From Bacillota bacterium (lineage in GTDB: Bacteria > Bacillota > Clostridia > Peptostreptococcales > Anaerovoracaceae), in the NCBI GenBank assembly GCA_021769295.1, contig JAETTD010000004.1:1-64000 (forward strand): a stretch of DNA of 64,000 bases, given 5' to 3'. Each line of letters opens with the position of its first letter. The stretch's first letter is position 1. Made by a program: the position numbers and the translations under genes. The notes beneath the pieces are model-generated. The model was not told the DNA's origin. It was given only the letters and a program-made list of their open reading frames with translations, and did not search any database. Below, in pieces: positions 24,220 to 33,611 of the stretch.

Positions 24220-26313
24220 CTACTCTTTATACCCGCATTTTTCATTTGAGCAAATATATTTAGCATTTTTTGAATTACGCTCCAAAAGCAGCGAACCGCA
24301 CTGCGGGCATTTTCTGTCCACAGGTTTATACCAGAATGCTTTGGTGCATGAAGGATAGTTGCTGCATCCGTAGAAAATCTTGCCCGATCTTCCTCTCTTT
24401 GCAACTATATCTCCGCCGCATTCAGGGCACAGCACGCCTGTTTTCTTTACGATTGCCTTTGTGTTCTTGCATTCGGGATATCCGCTGCAAGCCAAAAATT
24501 CTCCGAAGCGGCCTGATTTTATAGCCATAGGCCTTCCGCAAAGTTCACATAATTCATCAGTGAGCCGATCCTCAATTTGAACTTTCTCTATCTGTTTATC
24601 AGCAATATCAAGTTCCTCTTTCAGAGTTCCGTAAAAATCTCTCACTATCTCTTTCCAGTTTAAATCTTTTACCTCGACATCGTCAAGCCTATCTTCCATA
24701 TCGGCGGTAAATCCCGTATCGACTATCTCTTTGAAATAGTCTTCCATAAGCTCAGTAACCACAAATCCCAAATCCGTAGGGAACAGTGTCTTTTTCTGTC
24801 TGGTAATGTATTTGCGCTCCAGCAAAGTTGCAATTATCGGAGCATACGTACTGGGCCTTCCGATGTTCTTTTCTTCCAGGTCCTTTACAAGGCTTGCTTC
24901 CGTAAACCTTGCGGGAGGTTCCGTAAACTTTTGCTCGCCCTTGAGTTCTTTTGCCGTAAGCGTCTCGCCTTCTTCAAGCTCAGGCAATAGCTTATCCTTG
25001 TCTTCTTCAATATTTGTGGCGTAAATTCTCTGATAGCCGTCAAATATCAGCCTTGAGCCTGTGGCTTTTAATCCGTATTCTCCGTTTTCTATTACAACCT
25101 GCATGGATTCAAAGACCGCAGCCGTCATCTGGCTTGCCAAAAATCTCGTCCAAATCAGTTTGTACAAACCATATTGTTCTTTTGTAAGCGATTCTTTTAT
25201 CTGCTCCGGGTCAAGATTGATATTGCTGGGTCTTATAGCCTCGTGAGCATCCTGAATATCTTTTTTCTTGTTGGTAAACAGGTTGTTTCCTGCGTACTTA
25301 TCTCCGAACTTTTCGGTAATATATGCCTTGGCGGCAGCCTTGGCCTCCTGAGAAATTCTCACCGAATCGGTCCTGATATATGTTACAAGACCTACCGTTC
25401 CGTGTCCCTTTATTTCAATTCCTTCGTACAGCTGCTGAGCCACCATCATGGATTTTTTAGTGGTAAATCCCAGCTTGTTGGCAGCGTCCTGCTGCATACT
25501 GCTTGTGGTAAAAGGCGCGAAAGGTTTACGGCTTCTCTCTTTGTTTATAATCTTAGAGACGGTATAAGTTCCTTCTTTAAGCTCCGAGATAGCTTTATCT
25601 GCCTCTTCTTTATTTCTTATGACGAGCTTTTTGCCTTTATATTCGCTGAGTTTTGCGTCAAAGCCCTTTCCCTTTTTAAAATGTGCAATTATATTCCAAT
25701 ATTCTTCAGGAGTAAAATTCTTTATGGCATTTTCACGGTCACATAAAATCTTTAATGCTGCTGACTGTACTCTGCCTGCGCTCAGTCCCCTTCTTATTTT
25801 TCTCCACAGAAGCGGACTTATCTGGTAACCCACCAGTCTGTCCAGAACACGCCTTGCCTGCTGTGCATCAACCAGTTTCAAATCAATGGGTCTCGGATTT
25901 TTTATAGCGTTTTTTATGGTGTCTTTGGTTATCTCGTTAAAAACGATTCTGCAATTTGAGGTCGGGTCTATACCAAGCAGATAAGCGAGATGCCACGAAA
26001 TCGCTTCCCCTTCACGGTCAGGGTCCGTTGCCAGATATATTTTGCCTGCCTGCTTTGCTTCTTTCTTCAGCTCTTTAATTAAATCTCCCTTGCCCCTTAT
26101 GGAAATATACTCAGGTTCAAAGTCGTTTTCAATATCTATGCCCAATTTACTCTTGGGTAAATCCCTTATATGTCCGACTGACGCCATCACCTTATATGAT
26201 GAGCCCAAATATTTGCCTATGGTTTTTGCTTTTGACGGAGACTCCACAATCACAAGTGTCTTTTTACGTTTTGTCCCCGCTTTAGCGGATTCCTTCTTTA
26301 CTTTGGTTGCCAT
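24220..26313 (-). CDS. topA: DNA topoisomerase I
   Basis: Relaxes negative supercoils by a type IA strand-passage reaction. The 697-residue protein has an N-terminal Toprim domain (KTLVIVESPSKAKTIGKYLG and ATDPDREGEAISWHL). The active-site Tyr is in GLVTYIRTDSVRIS, and the C-terminus has three four-cysteine zinc ribbons (CELCGRP...CSGYPEC, CPECGG...CSNYPSC, CPQCGS...CSNEKC). The ATG at 26313 with GGAGG 4 bases upstream is preferred to an earlier in-frame codon. It sits between dprA and hslV, as in many Firmicutes. Confidence 0.97.
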   Translation of the reverse strand: MATKVKKESAKAGTKRKKTLVIVESPSKAKTIGKYLGSSYKVMASVGHIRDLPKSKLGIDIENDFEPEYISIRGKGDLIKELKKEAKQAGKIYLATDPDREGEAISWHLAYLLGIDPTSNCRIVFNEITKDTIKNAIKNPRPIDLKLVDAQQARRVLDRLVGYQISPLLWRKIRRGLSAGRVQSAALKILCDRENAIKNFTPEEYWNIIAHFKKGKGFDAKLSEYKGKKLVIRNKEEADKAISELKEGTYTVSKIINKERSRKPFAPFTTSSMQQDAANKLGFTTKKSMMVAQQLYEGIEIKGHGTVGLVTYIRTDSVRISQEAKAAAKAYITEKFGDKYAGNNLFTNKKKDIQDAHEAIRPSNINLDPEQIKESLTKEQYGLYKLIWTRFLASQMTAAVFESMQVVIENGEYGLKATGSRLIFDGYQRIYATNIEEDKDKLLPELEEGETLTAKELKGEQKFTEPPARFTEASLVKDLEEKNIGRPSTYAPIIATLLERKYITRQKKTLFPTDLGFVVTELMEDYFKEIVDTGFTADMEDRLDDVEVKDLNWKEIVRDFYGTLKEELDIADKQIEKVQIEDRLTDELCELCGRPMAIKSGRFGEFLACSGYPECKNTKAIVKKTGVLCPECGGDIVAKRGRSGKIFYGCSNYPSCTKAFWYKPVDRKCPQCGSLLLERNSKNAKYICSNEKCGYKE

Positions 26314-26389
26314 TTTTCCTCCATAATATATATAATCTTCCTTCAAGAAGCCGGTTTATATTCTATAGTCAATTATAATAGTTCTTTTT

Positions 26390-27256
26390 TCAGAATTTTG
26401 CAATAAAAATTTTTCCCATTTGATAAGATATGATACCTTTCATCTCCATTACGGTTATCAATCCGTTTAAAGTAAATGCATCTTTTTTCAGAATTTTGCA
26501 AAGATGTTCCATGGTTATGCCGTCGTTTTCTTCTATGACTTTATATACTTTAGATTCATCCCTACCCATAGGCGTGTTCTCTTGTTTCTGTGACTTGGGC
26601 ATAACTCCCATCGCCCATAAGATGTCATCTATTTCAGTTATAATCCCTGCTCCGGTGGAAATCAGTTTATTGCATCCGGCACTGAAGCTGCTGTTTATAT
26701 TTCCCGGAACCGCTAAGACTTCTTTGCCTTGTTCCGCCCCATAGGTGGCGGTTATGACAGCGCCGCTCTTTATACCTGCTTCCACTACCGTTATCACATT
26801 CGAAAGAGCGGCAATTATCCTGTTTCTCGCAGGGAACTGCCATTTTCTCGGTTCTGTACCGGGCGGATATTCCGATATTATGAGCCCCTTCCTGCAAATT
26901 TCTTCATATATTTTTCTGTTGGTTTTGGGATAGCAAATATCGGGACCGCATCCCATTACAGCTATGGTATCTCCGCCTGCCCTGAGGGCTCCCATGTGGG
27001 CAAAGCCGTCTATCCCTTCTGCAAGGCCGCTTACGGTCACAATATGGTTTGCCGCAAGAGTTTCTCCTGTTTTGACGGCAATCTGCCTTCCGTATTCGCT
27101 GCACTTTTTTGCGCCTACAACGGCTGCTTTCTTTTGGGTAAGCAGCCGTGTGTTTCCTATGCAATACAATGCATCGGGAGGATTTTCCATTGTTTTTAAA
27201 AATTCAGGAAATTCATCGTCCCGCCTTGTTATTACTTTAATATTATTATATTCCAT
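26390..27256 (-). CDS. dprA: DNA-processing protein DprA
   Basis: A 288-residue protein that loads RecA on incoming single-stranded DNA during natural transformation. The Rossmann-like core is clear: KKAAVVGAKKCSEYGRQIAV, VSGLAEGIDGFAHMGAL, FPARNRIIAALSNV and GAEQGKEVLAVPGNI. A C-terminal winged-helix follows. The start at 27256 overlaps the comM stop by 11 bases, which suggests coupling. Whether the organism is competent is not shown here; dprA and comM are often kept without competence. Confidence 0.94.
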   Translation of the reverse strand: MEYNNIKVITRRDDEFPEFLKTMENPPDALYCIGNTRLLTQKKAAVVGAKKCSEYGRQIAVKTGETLAANHIVTVSGLAEGIDGFAHMGALRAGGDTIAVMGCGPDICYPKTNRKIYEEICRKGLIISEYPPGTEPRKWQFPARNRIIAALSNVITVVEAGIKSGAVITATYGAEQGKEVLAVPGNINSSFSAGCNKLISTGAGIITEIDDILWAMGVMPKSQKQENTPMGRDESKVYKVIEENDGITMEHLCKILKKDAFTLNGLITVMEMKGIISYQMGKIFIAKF

Positions 27257-28802
27257 GATAATTATTCCCGTCTCTGCCTGCATCTTCCAAGAATCTCGTA
27301 TAATGAAATGCCGCAGTCAGATGAGCAATCCCTATATTTTCTGATTTTCTGATATCTGCAATGGTTCTTGCAACCTTCAGCAGCCTGTAATATCTTCTCG
27401 GGCTGATTCCGAACTTGGTATATACCCTTCTCATAAAATTTTCTTCTTCGTATCCCAGCCTGCAGAAACTGTTTACATATTGGTCCTCCATAGCTGCGTT
27501 GGTTGAAAATCTACAGTCCTTAAAGCGTTCGTCCTGTATTTTTCTAGCTTCTTCAATTTGCTTTCTCATGCTGTCGGATGTGCGTGAATTGGTTTCTTTT
27601 AAATTTTTATAGTCCACCCTGTTTATTTCCACACATATGTCTATTCTGTCTGCAAGAGGTCCTGACAGCCTGCTCCTGTAACTTTCTATTTCACTTTGGG
27701 CACATGTGCATTGGTGCACATCGTCTCCCAAGTATCCGCATCTGCACGGATTAGCTGCTCCCACAAAGATAAAATCCGACGGAAATGTAACGCTTCTTCC
27801 TTTTCTTATAATCCTTGCTTCCTTTTCTTCCATTGGCGTTCTGAGGGCGTCCAGTACGGTTTCCGGCAGGGTAAGCATTTCATCCAGAAACAATACGCCC
27901 TTATGGGCGAAGGAAACCTCGCCGGGCATCGGGTATACTCCTCCTCCGACAAGGGCAGCTCTCGAAATTCCCGGCGTAACATGCCTGAAAGGTCTTTTTC
28001 GTATAAACGGCGTTTCTTTTGACAGCATCCCGGCATAAGAATATATGGCTGAGGCTTCAATCTGCTCTTTTATATCCATAGGCGGCAATATGCCCGTTAT
28101 CCTCTTTGCGAGCATACTTTTTCCCGTTCCCGGCGGCCCGATAAGAAGAAGATTGTGACCGCCTGCCATGGCCGTAACTATAGCTTCCTTTGCAATCTCA
28201 TGGCCTTTTATGTCGCAAAAGTCCGGTTCTTCTTCGTCTTCCATATACGAACCGTAATTTCCTTTTCGGTACGGTTTTATCTGATTCCCGCATATATGGC
28301 CTGCGACTTCTCTCAGATTTTTTGCCGGTATCAGCTCAATCTTTGTATCCCTTGTCAACAAGCAGCATTCTTTGCAATTTTCTTCCGGCATAATGATTTC
28401 TTTTATATTTTCTTTGTCGATTAAGTGCATAATCATCGGCAGTGCTGCCTTTACCGGCAAAAGCCGTCCGTCCATAGACAGCTCACCGATAAAAACTTTA
28501 TCTTCCAAACAGCCTCTTATTTCGCCTGATGCCATGAGCACTCCCATAGCCATACCCAAATCATAATGACTGCCCTTTTTGTGTATGTACGCAGGCGTAA
28601 GGTTTACCGTAATGCGTCCTTTCGGATACTCGAATCCGCTGTTTATAACAGCTCTTCTCACTCTTTCCGAGGCTTCTTTTACCGATGTGTCCGCAAGCCC
28701 GATAACCGTAAAATAGGGCAATCCCTGTGCTATGTCCGTTTCAATTTCCGCTTCTATTCCGTTAAATCCATTCAGCGCCGCTGTTTTTGTCTTTATTATC
28801 AT
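27246..28802 (-). CDS. comM: YifB/ComM family magnesium-chelatase-like AAA ATPase
   Basis: A 518-residue helicase-like ATPase. ComM promotes branch migration during integration of transforming DNA in Gram-negatives, and YifB is the Firmicute relative. The N-terminal Lon-like S5 fold (about 1-165) is followed by the AAA core with Walker A LLIGPPGTGKSMLAKRI and Walker B VLFLDEM, and a C-terminal chelatase-type lid. A zinc-like CRCGYLGDDVHQCTC loop is present near residue 355. It lies 9 bases after yraN and overlaps dprA. Confidence 0.93.
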   Translation of the reverse strand: MIIKTKTAALNGFNGIEAEIETDIAQGLPYFTVIGLADTSVKEASERVRRAVINSGFEYPKGRITVNLTPAYIHKKGSHYDLGMAMGVLMASGEIRGCLEDKVFIGELSMDGRLLPVKAALPMIMHLIDKENIKEIIMPEENCKECCLLTRDTKIELIPAKNLREVAGHICGNQIKPYRKGNYGSYMEDEEEPDFCDIKGHEIAKEAIVTAMAGGHNLLLIGPPGTGKSMLAKRITGILPPMDIKEQIEASAIYSYAGMLSKETPFIRKRPFRHVTPGISRAALVGGGVYPMPGEVSFAHKGVLFLDEMLTLPETVLDALRTPMEEKEARIIRKGRSVTFPSDFIFVGAANPCRCGYLGDDVHQCTCAQSEIESYRSRLSGPLADRIDICVEINRVDYKNLKETNSRTSDSMRKQIEEARKIQDERFKDCRFSTNAAMEDQYVNSFCRLGYEEENFMRRVYTKFGISPRRYYRLLKVARTIADIRKSENIGIAHLTAAFHYTRFLEDAGRDGNNYHGI

Positions 28803-28811
28803 ATTATCCTC

Positions 28812-29147
28812 CTAAAATTCCAATCTTTTGATGTGATTTACGGCGATTTCCATAACCTGAAAATCTACCTTTTCATATTTTTTCTTGGAATAGGAAAGAA
28901 AATATCTTGCGGCATTTCTTATGTGCCTTTGCTTTTTAAAGTCCACCGCTTCTGACGGCTCTCCGTACCGGAACGAAGAACGGGTTTTCACTTCCACAAA
29001 GCACAGCACCATGTCTTTTACAGCGATTATATCTATTTCACCGTAAGGACATGAAAAGTTTCTTCTTAATATATAGTATCCCCTTGCTTTTAAAATTTCC
29101 GCTGCCAGTTCTTCTCCTGCAGCGCCTATTGTTTTTTTGTTCGTCAT
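28812..29147 (-). CDS. YraN/UPF0102 family nuclease-like protein
   Basis: A 111-residue protein of the YraN family with an endonuclease-like fold: GEELAAEILKARGYYILRRN, the E/D-x-K core YGEIDIIAVKDMVLCFVEVK and TRSS. The ATG at 29147 follows GGAGGAAAT; the longer ORF adds 11 residues. The biochemical role is not established. First gene of the yraN-comM-dprA-topA-hslV-hslU-codY run. Confidence 0.92.
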   Translation of the reverse strand: MTNKKTIGAAGEELAAEILKARGYYILRRNFSCPYGEIDIIAVKDMVLCFVEVKTRSSFRYGEPSEAVDFKKQRHIRNAARYFLSYSKKKYEKVDFQVMEIAVNHIKRLEF

Positions 29148-29244
29148 ATTTCCTCCTATGACGATACCGCTTCTCATCATATAATTTACATTATTTTACA
29201 GTAAATGTCAACCATTTATCTTCCGCCTCCGGCTATAATATATA

Positions 29245-29300
29245 AAAAAAGAGGGGGTAAAATTTTTTACCCCCCTGGCAGGTAAAATTTTTTACCCCTC
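29245..29300 (-). terminator. Rho-independent terminator of the dlt operon, with a partial duplicate
   Basis: Reading the minus strand, GGGGGTAAAA-AA-TTTTACCCCC (29253-29275) is followed by TCTTTTTTTATAT, a textbook terminator after dltX. Just upstream, at 29281-29300, a second hairpin GGTAAAA/TTTTACC repeats the same core, as if the stem had been duplicated. Confidence 0.85.
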
Positions 29301-29321
29301 GATTTTAATATATATTTACTT

Positions 29322-29483
29322 TTAAAAGTCCGCATAGGTGAACTTCGGCATGTCCGTCCCCACTTTAAATATCATGTAAACGTATAATATCATCATCATT
29401 GCGAAGAACAGTCCTGTATACATAAAAAACTTTTTGTCTGCAAATTCTTTAATCTTCGTTAAAAAACCTGTAAGCCGCTTCAT
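29322..29483 (-). CDS. dltX: DltX, teichoic acid D-alanylation small membrane protein
   Basis: A 53-residue ORF, ATG at 29483, that overlaps the dltD 3' end by 35 bases in another frame. It has a basic N-terminus (MKRLTGFLTKIKEFADKK), one membrane helix (about 19-39, with FFAMMMILYVYMIF) and a C-terminal KVGTDMPKFTYADF. This ends in F-T-Y-A-D-F, which fits the FxYxxF motif of DltX, whose tyrosine carries D-alanine across the membrane to teichoic acid. DltX genes usually sit at the 5' end of dlt operons; here it is the last gene. No strong SD, so translation is probably coupled to dltD. The terminator follows 22 bases later. Confidence 0.85.
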   Translation of the reverse strand: MKRLTGFLTKIKEFADKKFFMYTGLFFAMMMILYVYMIFKVGTDMPKFTYADF

Positions 29484-30618
29484 TGATTCTTACCCATCCT
29501 TTCCCTGCCGGATGAACTATGTCCGTCAGAAATCCCGGAGTATAACATTCTCCGAAGAAGTTCTTTGTCTCTACTCCGTATTCTTCGGCCACCTTGTTTA
29601 CTTCTGTTACAAAGGTTTCCCTGTTTTCCCTTGGAAATCCGGTGTAATCGTAATACCAACCGTTTACCGGCAGCATAACGAGGAGAACTTCTATGTTTTC
29701 CTGCTTGCATACGTCGAGGAAAATTCTCAAATCGTCGTATTCAGGCGAATCGCCGTAGGTTCTTTTCAAATCGGAGTTCTTTCTCTCAGAGAGTACGGGA
29801 GCCACCTTCTTTTTGTACATGCTGTCTTTCATATGGAAATCATTGTTCATCTTGCCTTTAAGCTCGGCATCAGCCTGCTTTGCAAGAGCATCCCAATCAG
29901 GTTCTTCTCCCTTGGCGAGAGTTTTGTACTCAGCATAGTTCTTCTCTCCCGTGGCTTTCCATAACAAGCCCACGTTGATATTTTCTTTCTCGTTTGTAAA
30001 CCACTTGTCAAAGGCAAAATACACCTTGTTTTTAAAACTTGCATCGCCTGTCGTCAGCATAGCCCTTATGGTCTGGGCATTGGTCTGCGCCTTGGGGCTT
30101 ATCTCAAGAAGCTCCGTAACACGGGTGGCGACGGTTTCTTTGGTTTCTTCTGAAATATTATCGTTCTTTAAAAAAGCTTCATACTCGCTTGCAGAAAATC
30201 TTGCGGCGAAACCGCTTTGCTTAACTCCCGACTTTGAAAACCATGACGGCGAAAGAATCAAAACCACTTTTTTATTTTTAAGCTCGGGCGCAACCGCTCC
30301 GAGAGTTATGGCGTGGGAAAGACTTTGGTTCTGTGCGGCTCCTATGCACATTACATTCATTCCCAATGACCTGAAAACGGCAGTTGGATGGTAGGGCGTC
30401 TTCTTGCCGTAGTTGAACTCCGACGAACCCATCATCATAACCGTATCTTCTTCAATATTGGAACTTATGGCTTTATACGACAAATCTTTTTTGCTGTTTA
30501 TCCACGTTCCGAAATTCAAATTGTTTGTGTCAAGCTTGTCCCCTATTATAAAATGAGCAGAAACGGCCACCACAAGGAACATGGCAAGCGCCGTTACAAA
30601 TGCTGCAATTTTTTTCAT
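29449..30618 (-). CDS. dltD: D-alanyl transfer protein DltD
   Basis: A 389-residue SGNH-hydrolase-like protein that finishes transfer of D-alanine to lipoteichoic acid outside the cell. One N-terminal membrane helix (about 4-22) is followed by the MMGSSEFNYG nucleophile motif and the C-terminal FLTDIVHPAGKGW, which supplies the Asp-x-x-His pair. The start at 30618 (MKKIAAF) is preferred to one seven codons earlier. Its 3' end overlaps dltX. Confidence 0.93.
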   Translation of the reverse strand: MKKIAAFVTALAMFLVVAVSAHFIIGDKLDTNNLNFGTWINSKKDLSYKAISSNIEEDTVMMMGSSEFNYGKKTPYHPTAVFRSLGMNVMCIGAAQNQSLSHAITLGAVAPELKNKKVVLILSPSWFSKSGVKQSGFAARFSASEYEAFLKNDNISEETKETVATRVTELLEISPKAQTNAQTIRAMLTTGDASFKNKVYFAFDKWFTNEKENINVGLLWKATGEKNYAEYKTLAKGEEPDWDALAKQADAELKGKMNNDFHMKDSMYKKKVAPVLSERKNSDLKRTYGDSPEYDDLRIFLDVCKQENIEVLLVMLPVNGWYYDYTGFPRENRETFVTEVNKVAEEYGVETKNFFGECYTPGFLTDIVHPAGKGWVRINEAAYRFFNED

Positions 30619-30642
30619 TATCTCACATCCTAAAACCAAATA

Positions 30643-30885
30643 TTACATTCTCTTCATAACTTGCTCTATTATTTTGTTCGGAGTGTCCATCTCCTCACGC
30701 TTCAGCTCAGACGGCGCCATCACTATTCCCAGCGCCTCCTCTATACCTACCAGCAGTTCGGTGTAATCCAGAGAATCTATCAAATCCTCTTCAAGCAAAT
30801 TGATATCCATATCCACTCTTACCACATCATCGCCGCAAATTTCCTCCAGCAAGTTCAAAACCGTTTCAACTACCTTGTTTTCCAT
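30643..30885 (-). CDS. dltC: D-alanine carrier protein DltC
   Basis: An 80-residue acyl-carrier-type protein. Ser 38 in EEDLIDSLDYTE is the expected 4'-phosphopantetheine site. It receives D-alanine from DltA and delivers it to the DltB channel. AAAGGAGAT precedes the ATG. It sits 18 bases after dltB and 24 before dltD. Confidence 0.94.
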   Translation of the reverse strand: MENKVVETVLNLLEEICGDDVVRVDMDINLLEEDLIDSLDYTELLVGIEEALGIVMAPSELKREEMDTPNKIIEQVMKRM

Positions 30886-30903
30886 CTCAAATCTCCTTTT
30901 TGT

Positions 30904-32055
30904 TTAAATTATTTTAAGCAGTCTGCCTGAAAATATAAAAAATCCAAACATTACCAAATTAAAAGTAATAAACCAGCTTATAAGCTTATACCACTTCTTT
31001 TTCTTGTTTTTCTTATAAAACTTTGACTTCTTCTGGTAAACTTCCGTTACTGAAAGCAATATTCCGTGATAAACGCCATACATAATATAGCTTAAATCCA
31101 AGCCATGCCAGATTCCCATAAGGGTCATGTTTATCATAAATCCGATTGAAGCTCCCGTAAGCTTATTTTTGAACCATTTGCCGCGTATGGAAGCCATCAT
31201 AAATCTTGAAAAAACAAAATCTCTGAACCAGTGAGACAGAGTGATATGCCACCTGTCCCAGAACTCCTTTATATCCACGCTGATAAAAGGCTTGTTAAAG
31301 TTTTCGGGAGTCCTTACGCCCAATATGTAGCTTGTTCCTATTGCCATAAGGCTGTATCCCGCAAAGTCAAAGAAAAGATAAAACCCGTAGCAATACATAT
31401 ACGAAAGATGTGACCACCATTCCTTATATGCGCCCAGGTACGTCATTCCCTGATAACATATGGAAGCCAGTACAAATTTATATACGATGCCATGGAATAT
31501 CTTAAAAATTCCCGTTCCCACAAGCTCCAGATAATCGGTTTTTGCATTTAAAGTGTGTATATCTTCCGTAAACCTTCTGCTCCTGTCTATAGGTCCCGAT
31601 GAAATGCTTGGGAAGAACAGGAGAAAATACATAAAGTCAAAGGTCCCGATGTCTTCAATCAGCTCATCGTATATCTCTATGATTATCTGCACGGATTTAA
31701 AAGTAAGATATGATATTCCCATAAAGCTGAATATACTCTGCCCCATTACTCCGCTTATCTTAAATATTATCAGCGGCGCCAGCGACAACAGCAAAAACAG
31801 TCTGAATATTCTCTTATCTCTGCCTCTTGTATTCTGTATCTTCAGCAGAGCCCTAGTCAGAGCGAACTGCCACAGGCAGTATAAAATCAGGTATATTATA
31901 CCTTTGACATCATCCATGCATGCCAGAATTATAAAAGCAACCGTAGCAGCAAAGCCATAGTACCTTATGGGTTTTTGCATCACTCCAAGTATTACGGCAG
32001 GAATCAAAAGTATGATAAGCCATACAAAGAAATATATTTCTCCGAACAATATCAT
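30904..32055 (-). CDS. dltB: MBOAT-family D-alanyl transferase DltB
   Basis: A 383-residue polytopic membrane O-acyltransferase with about eleven hydrophobic segments. The catalytic His is in LMGIWHGLDLSYIMYG, and the DltC-contact region is RFMMASIRGKWFKNK. It passes D-alanine from DltC through the membrane. Its ATG overlaps the dltA stop (ATGA), a mark of translational coupling. Confidence 0.95.
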   Translation of the reverse strand: MILFGEIYFFVWLIILLIPAVILGVMQKPIRYYGFAATVAFIILACMDDVKGIIYLILYCLWQFALTRALLKIQNTRGRDKRIFRLFLLLSLAPLIIFKISGVMGQSIFSFMGISYLTFKSVQIIIEIYDELIEDIGTFDFMYFLLFFPSISSGPIDRSRRFTEDIHTLNAKTDYLELVGTGIFKIFHGIVYKFVLASICYQGMTYLGAYKEWWSHLSYMYCYGFYLFFDFAGYSLMAIGTSYILGVRTPENFNKPFISVDIKEFWDRWHITLSHWFRDFVFSRFMMASIRGKWFKNKLTGASIGFMINMTLMGIWHGLDLSYIMYGVYHGILLSVTEVYQKKSKFYKKNKKKKWYKLISWFITFNLVMFGFFIFSGRLLKII

Positions 32056-33554
32056 AAGAAGGCTGCCTCCAGTTTCTTACGGTCAAGCTTGCCGTTGGCT
32101 GTTATTGGCATGGACTGTATAAACTTTATATTCTTCGGTATCATGTAGCCGGGAAGTTTTTCTTTCAGTCTTCCTTTTAAATATTTTACATCTTTAAAAT
32201 CGCCTTCCAGTGAAGGAGCTTTTACAAAGGCCACAAGATTGCGTATCTTTTCGCCGTCATATTTGGGAAGCACCGCAGCCTGCTCCACCTCAGAGCAAAG
32301 CATGAGATTGGATTCGATGTCGCCCAGTTCTATCCTGTATCCGTGCAATTTTACCTGAAAATCCATTCTGCCTGTGCAGTAGTAATTTCCGTCTTTAAAA
32401 TATCCCTTGTCTCCTGTTCTGTATGCGGCATATTCTTTTCCGTCTGTATACTTCATCTTTGAAAACACTTCATCCGTCTTTTCCGGATTCTTATAGTATC
32501 CCTTGCCTACCGTGTCTCCCAAAATAATAATTTCTTCATCTTCAATCATTATTTTTGTTCCGTCCTTAGGTACGCCTATAGGTAAAATTTCATTGTTTTT
32601 GATGATGTCATCGGTTATATCCACCGCTGTCACCGCAACTGTCGACTCTGTAGGTCCGTAAGTGTTTACGACCTTGGAAGATGGAAATCTGTCCAGCAGT
32701 TTTTGGGCAGTTTCCTTGGTAAGCCTTTCTCCGCAAAACAAAAATAATTTAAGTTTGTCGAGCATTTTACTGTCAAAGCTTCTGTCAGCAAGACACATTT
32801 CAGCAAAAGACGGTGTCGAAACCCAGCAGTTTATATCATTGTCACGCATGTAATCAAACATAGCTCCGGTATCCTGCTGTAATTTCTTGTCGAGAAACAC
32901 TGAGGTACTTCCCAGCGACAGTGATGTGTATAAATCCATTACGGATAGATCAAAAGAAAATGGCGCCTGATTCAAAAAGTTTACGGTTTCTCCTTCTTTC
33001 AGGTTCATCTTTTCTCTTACCATGTCCGATGACCATGCGGTAAAATTGCTCAGATTAGTCTCGGATATCTGCACTCCCTTAGGGTTGCCCGTACTGCCGG
33101 ATGTAAAGATAATATAAAAGATGTCCTCTCCTTTAACCCACTTACCCCTTAAATCTGCCAGTGGCTCTGTCTTGCATATATTTTCGATTTCTTCTCTTGA
33201 AACCACTCTGAAATTGTTTATATCAGAGTCTTCCGTTGCCAGTATTATCTCATTTCCTATGGAGGCGGCTATTTCTTCAATCCTGTTTTTAGGCATAGAA
33301 ATATCCACAGGGCAATATGCTCTTCCCGTCTTAACACAGGCAAAGAAACATACAAGCATCTGTGGATTTTTATGTCCGTAAACCATTACGGGTTTCTTAT
33401 TGCCGCCGAGCTCATTGTCCAGCCATAAGGCCAGACTGTCCGACTGCTGCCATAACTGTTCGTATGTAAGCTGACCTTTTGTCGATTTTATTGCGATTCT
33501 GTCGCCTTCATTTTTTGCAATGCTTTCTACAATATTTAATATAGATTTTCTCAC
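32052..33554 (-). CDS. dltA: D-alanine--[D-alanyl carrier protein] ligase DltA
   Basis: Activates D-alanine with ATP and loads it on DltC. A 500-residue AMP-forming ligase with the P-loop YIIFTSGSTGNPKGVQIS, an NTYGPTESTVAVT motif, a YRTGDKGYF motif and the C-terminal catalytic lysine in ITANGKLDRKKLE. The start is a GTG with AGGGGGGA upstream. It heads the operon dltA-B-C-D-X, which lowers the negative charge of the wall and resists cationic peptides. The promoter has two operator-like repeats. Confidence 0.95.
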   Translation of the reverse strand: MRKSILNIVESIAKNEGDRIAIKSTKGQLTYEQLWQQSDSLALWLDNELGGNKKPVMVYGHKNPQMLVCFFACVKTGRAYCPVDISMPKNRIEEIAASIGNEIILATEDSDINNFRVVSREEIENICKTEPLADLRGKWVKGEDIFYIIFTSGSTGNPKGVQISETNLSNFTAWSSDMVREKMNLKEGETVNFLNQAPFSFDLSVMDLYTSLSLGSTSVFLDKKLQQDTGAMFDYMRDNDINCWVSTPSFAEMCLADRSFDSKMLDKLKLFLFCGERLTKETAQKLLDRFPSSKVVNTYGPTESTVAVTAVDITDDIIKNNEILPIGVPKDGTKIMIEDEEIIILGDTVGKGYYKNPEKTDEVFSKMKYTDGKEYAAYRTGDKGYFKDGNYYCTGRMDFQVKLHGYRIELGDIESNLMLCSEVEQAAVLPKYDGEKIRNLVAFVKAPSLEGDFKDVKYLKGRLKEKLPGYMIPKNIKFIQSMPITANGKLDRKKLEAAFL

Positions 33555-33611
33555 AACTAATCCCCCCTGTCGTTCTTATGCTCATCCCATGAAATAATCT
33601 CTTCCAAGTCC

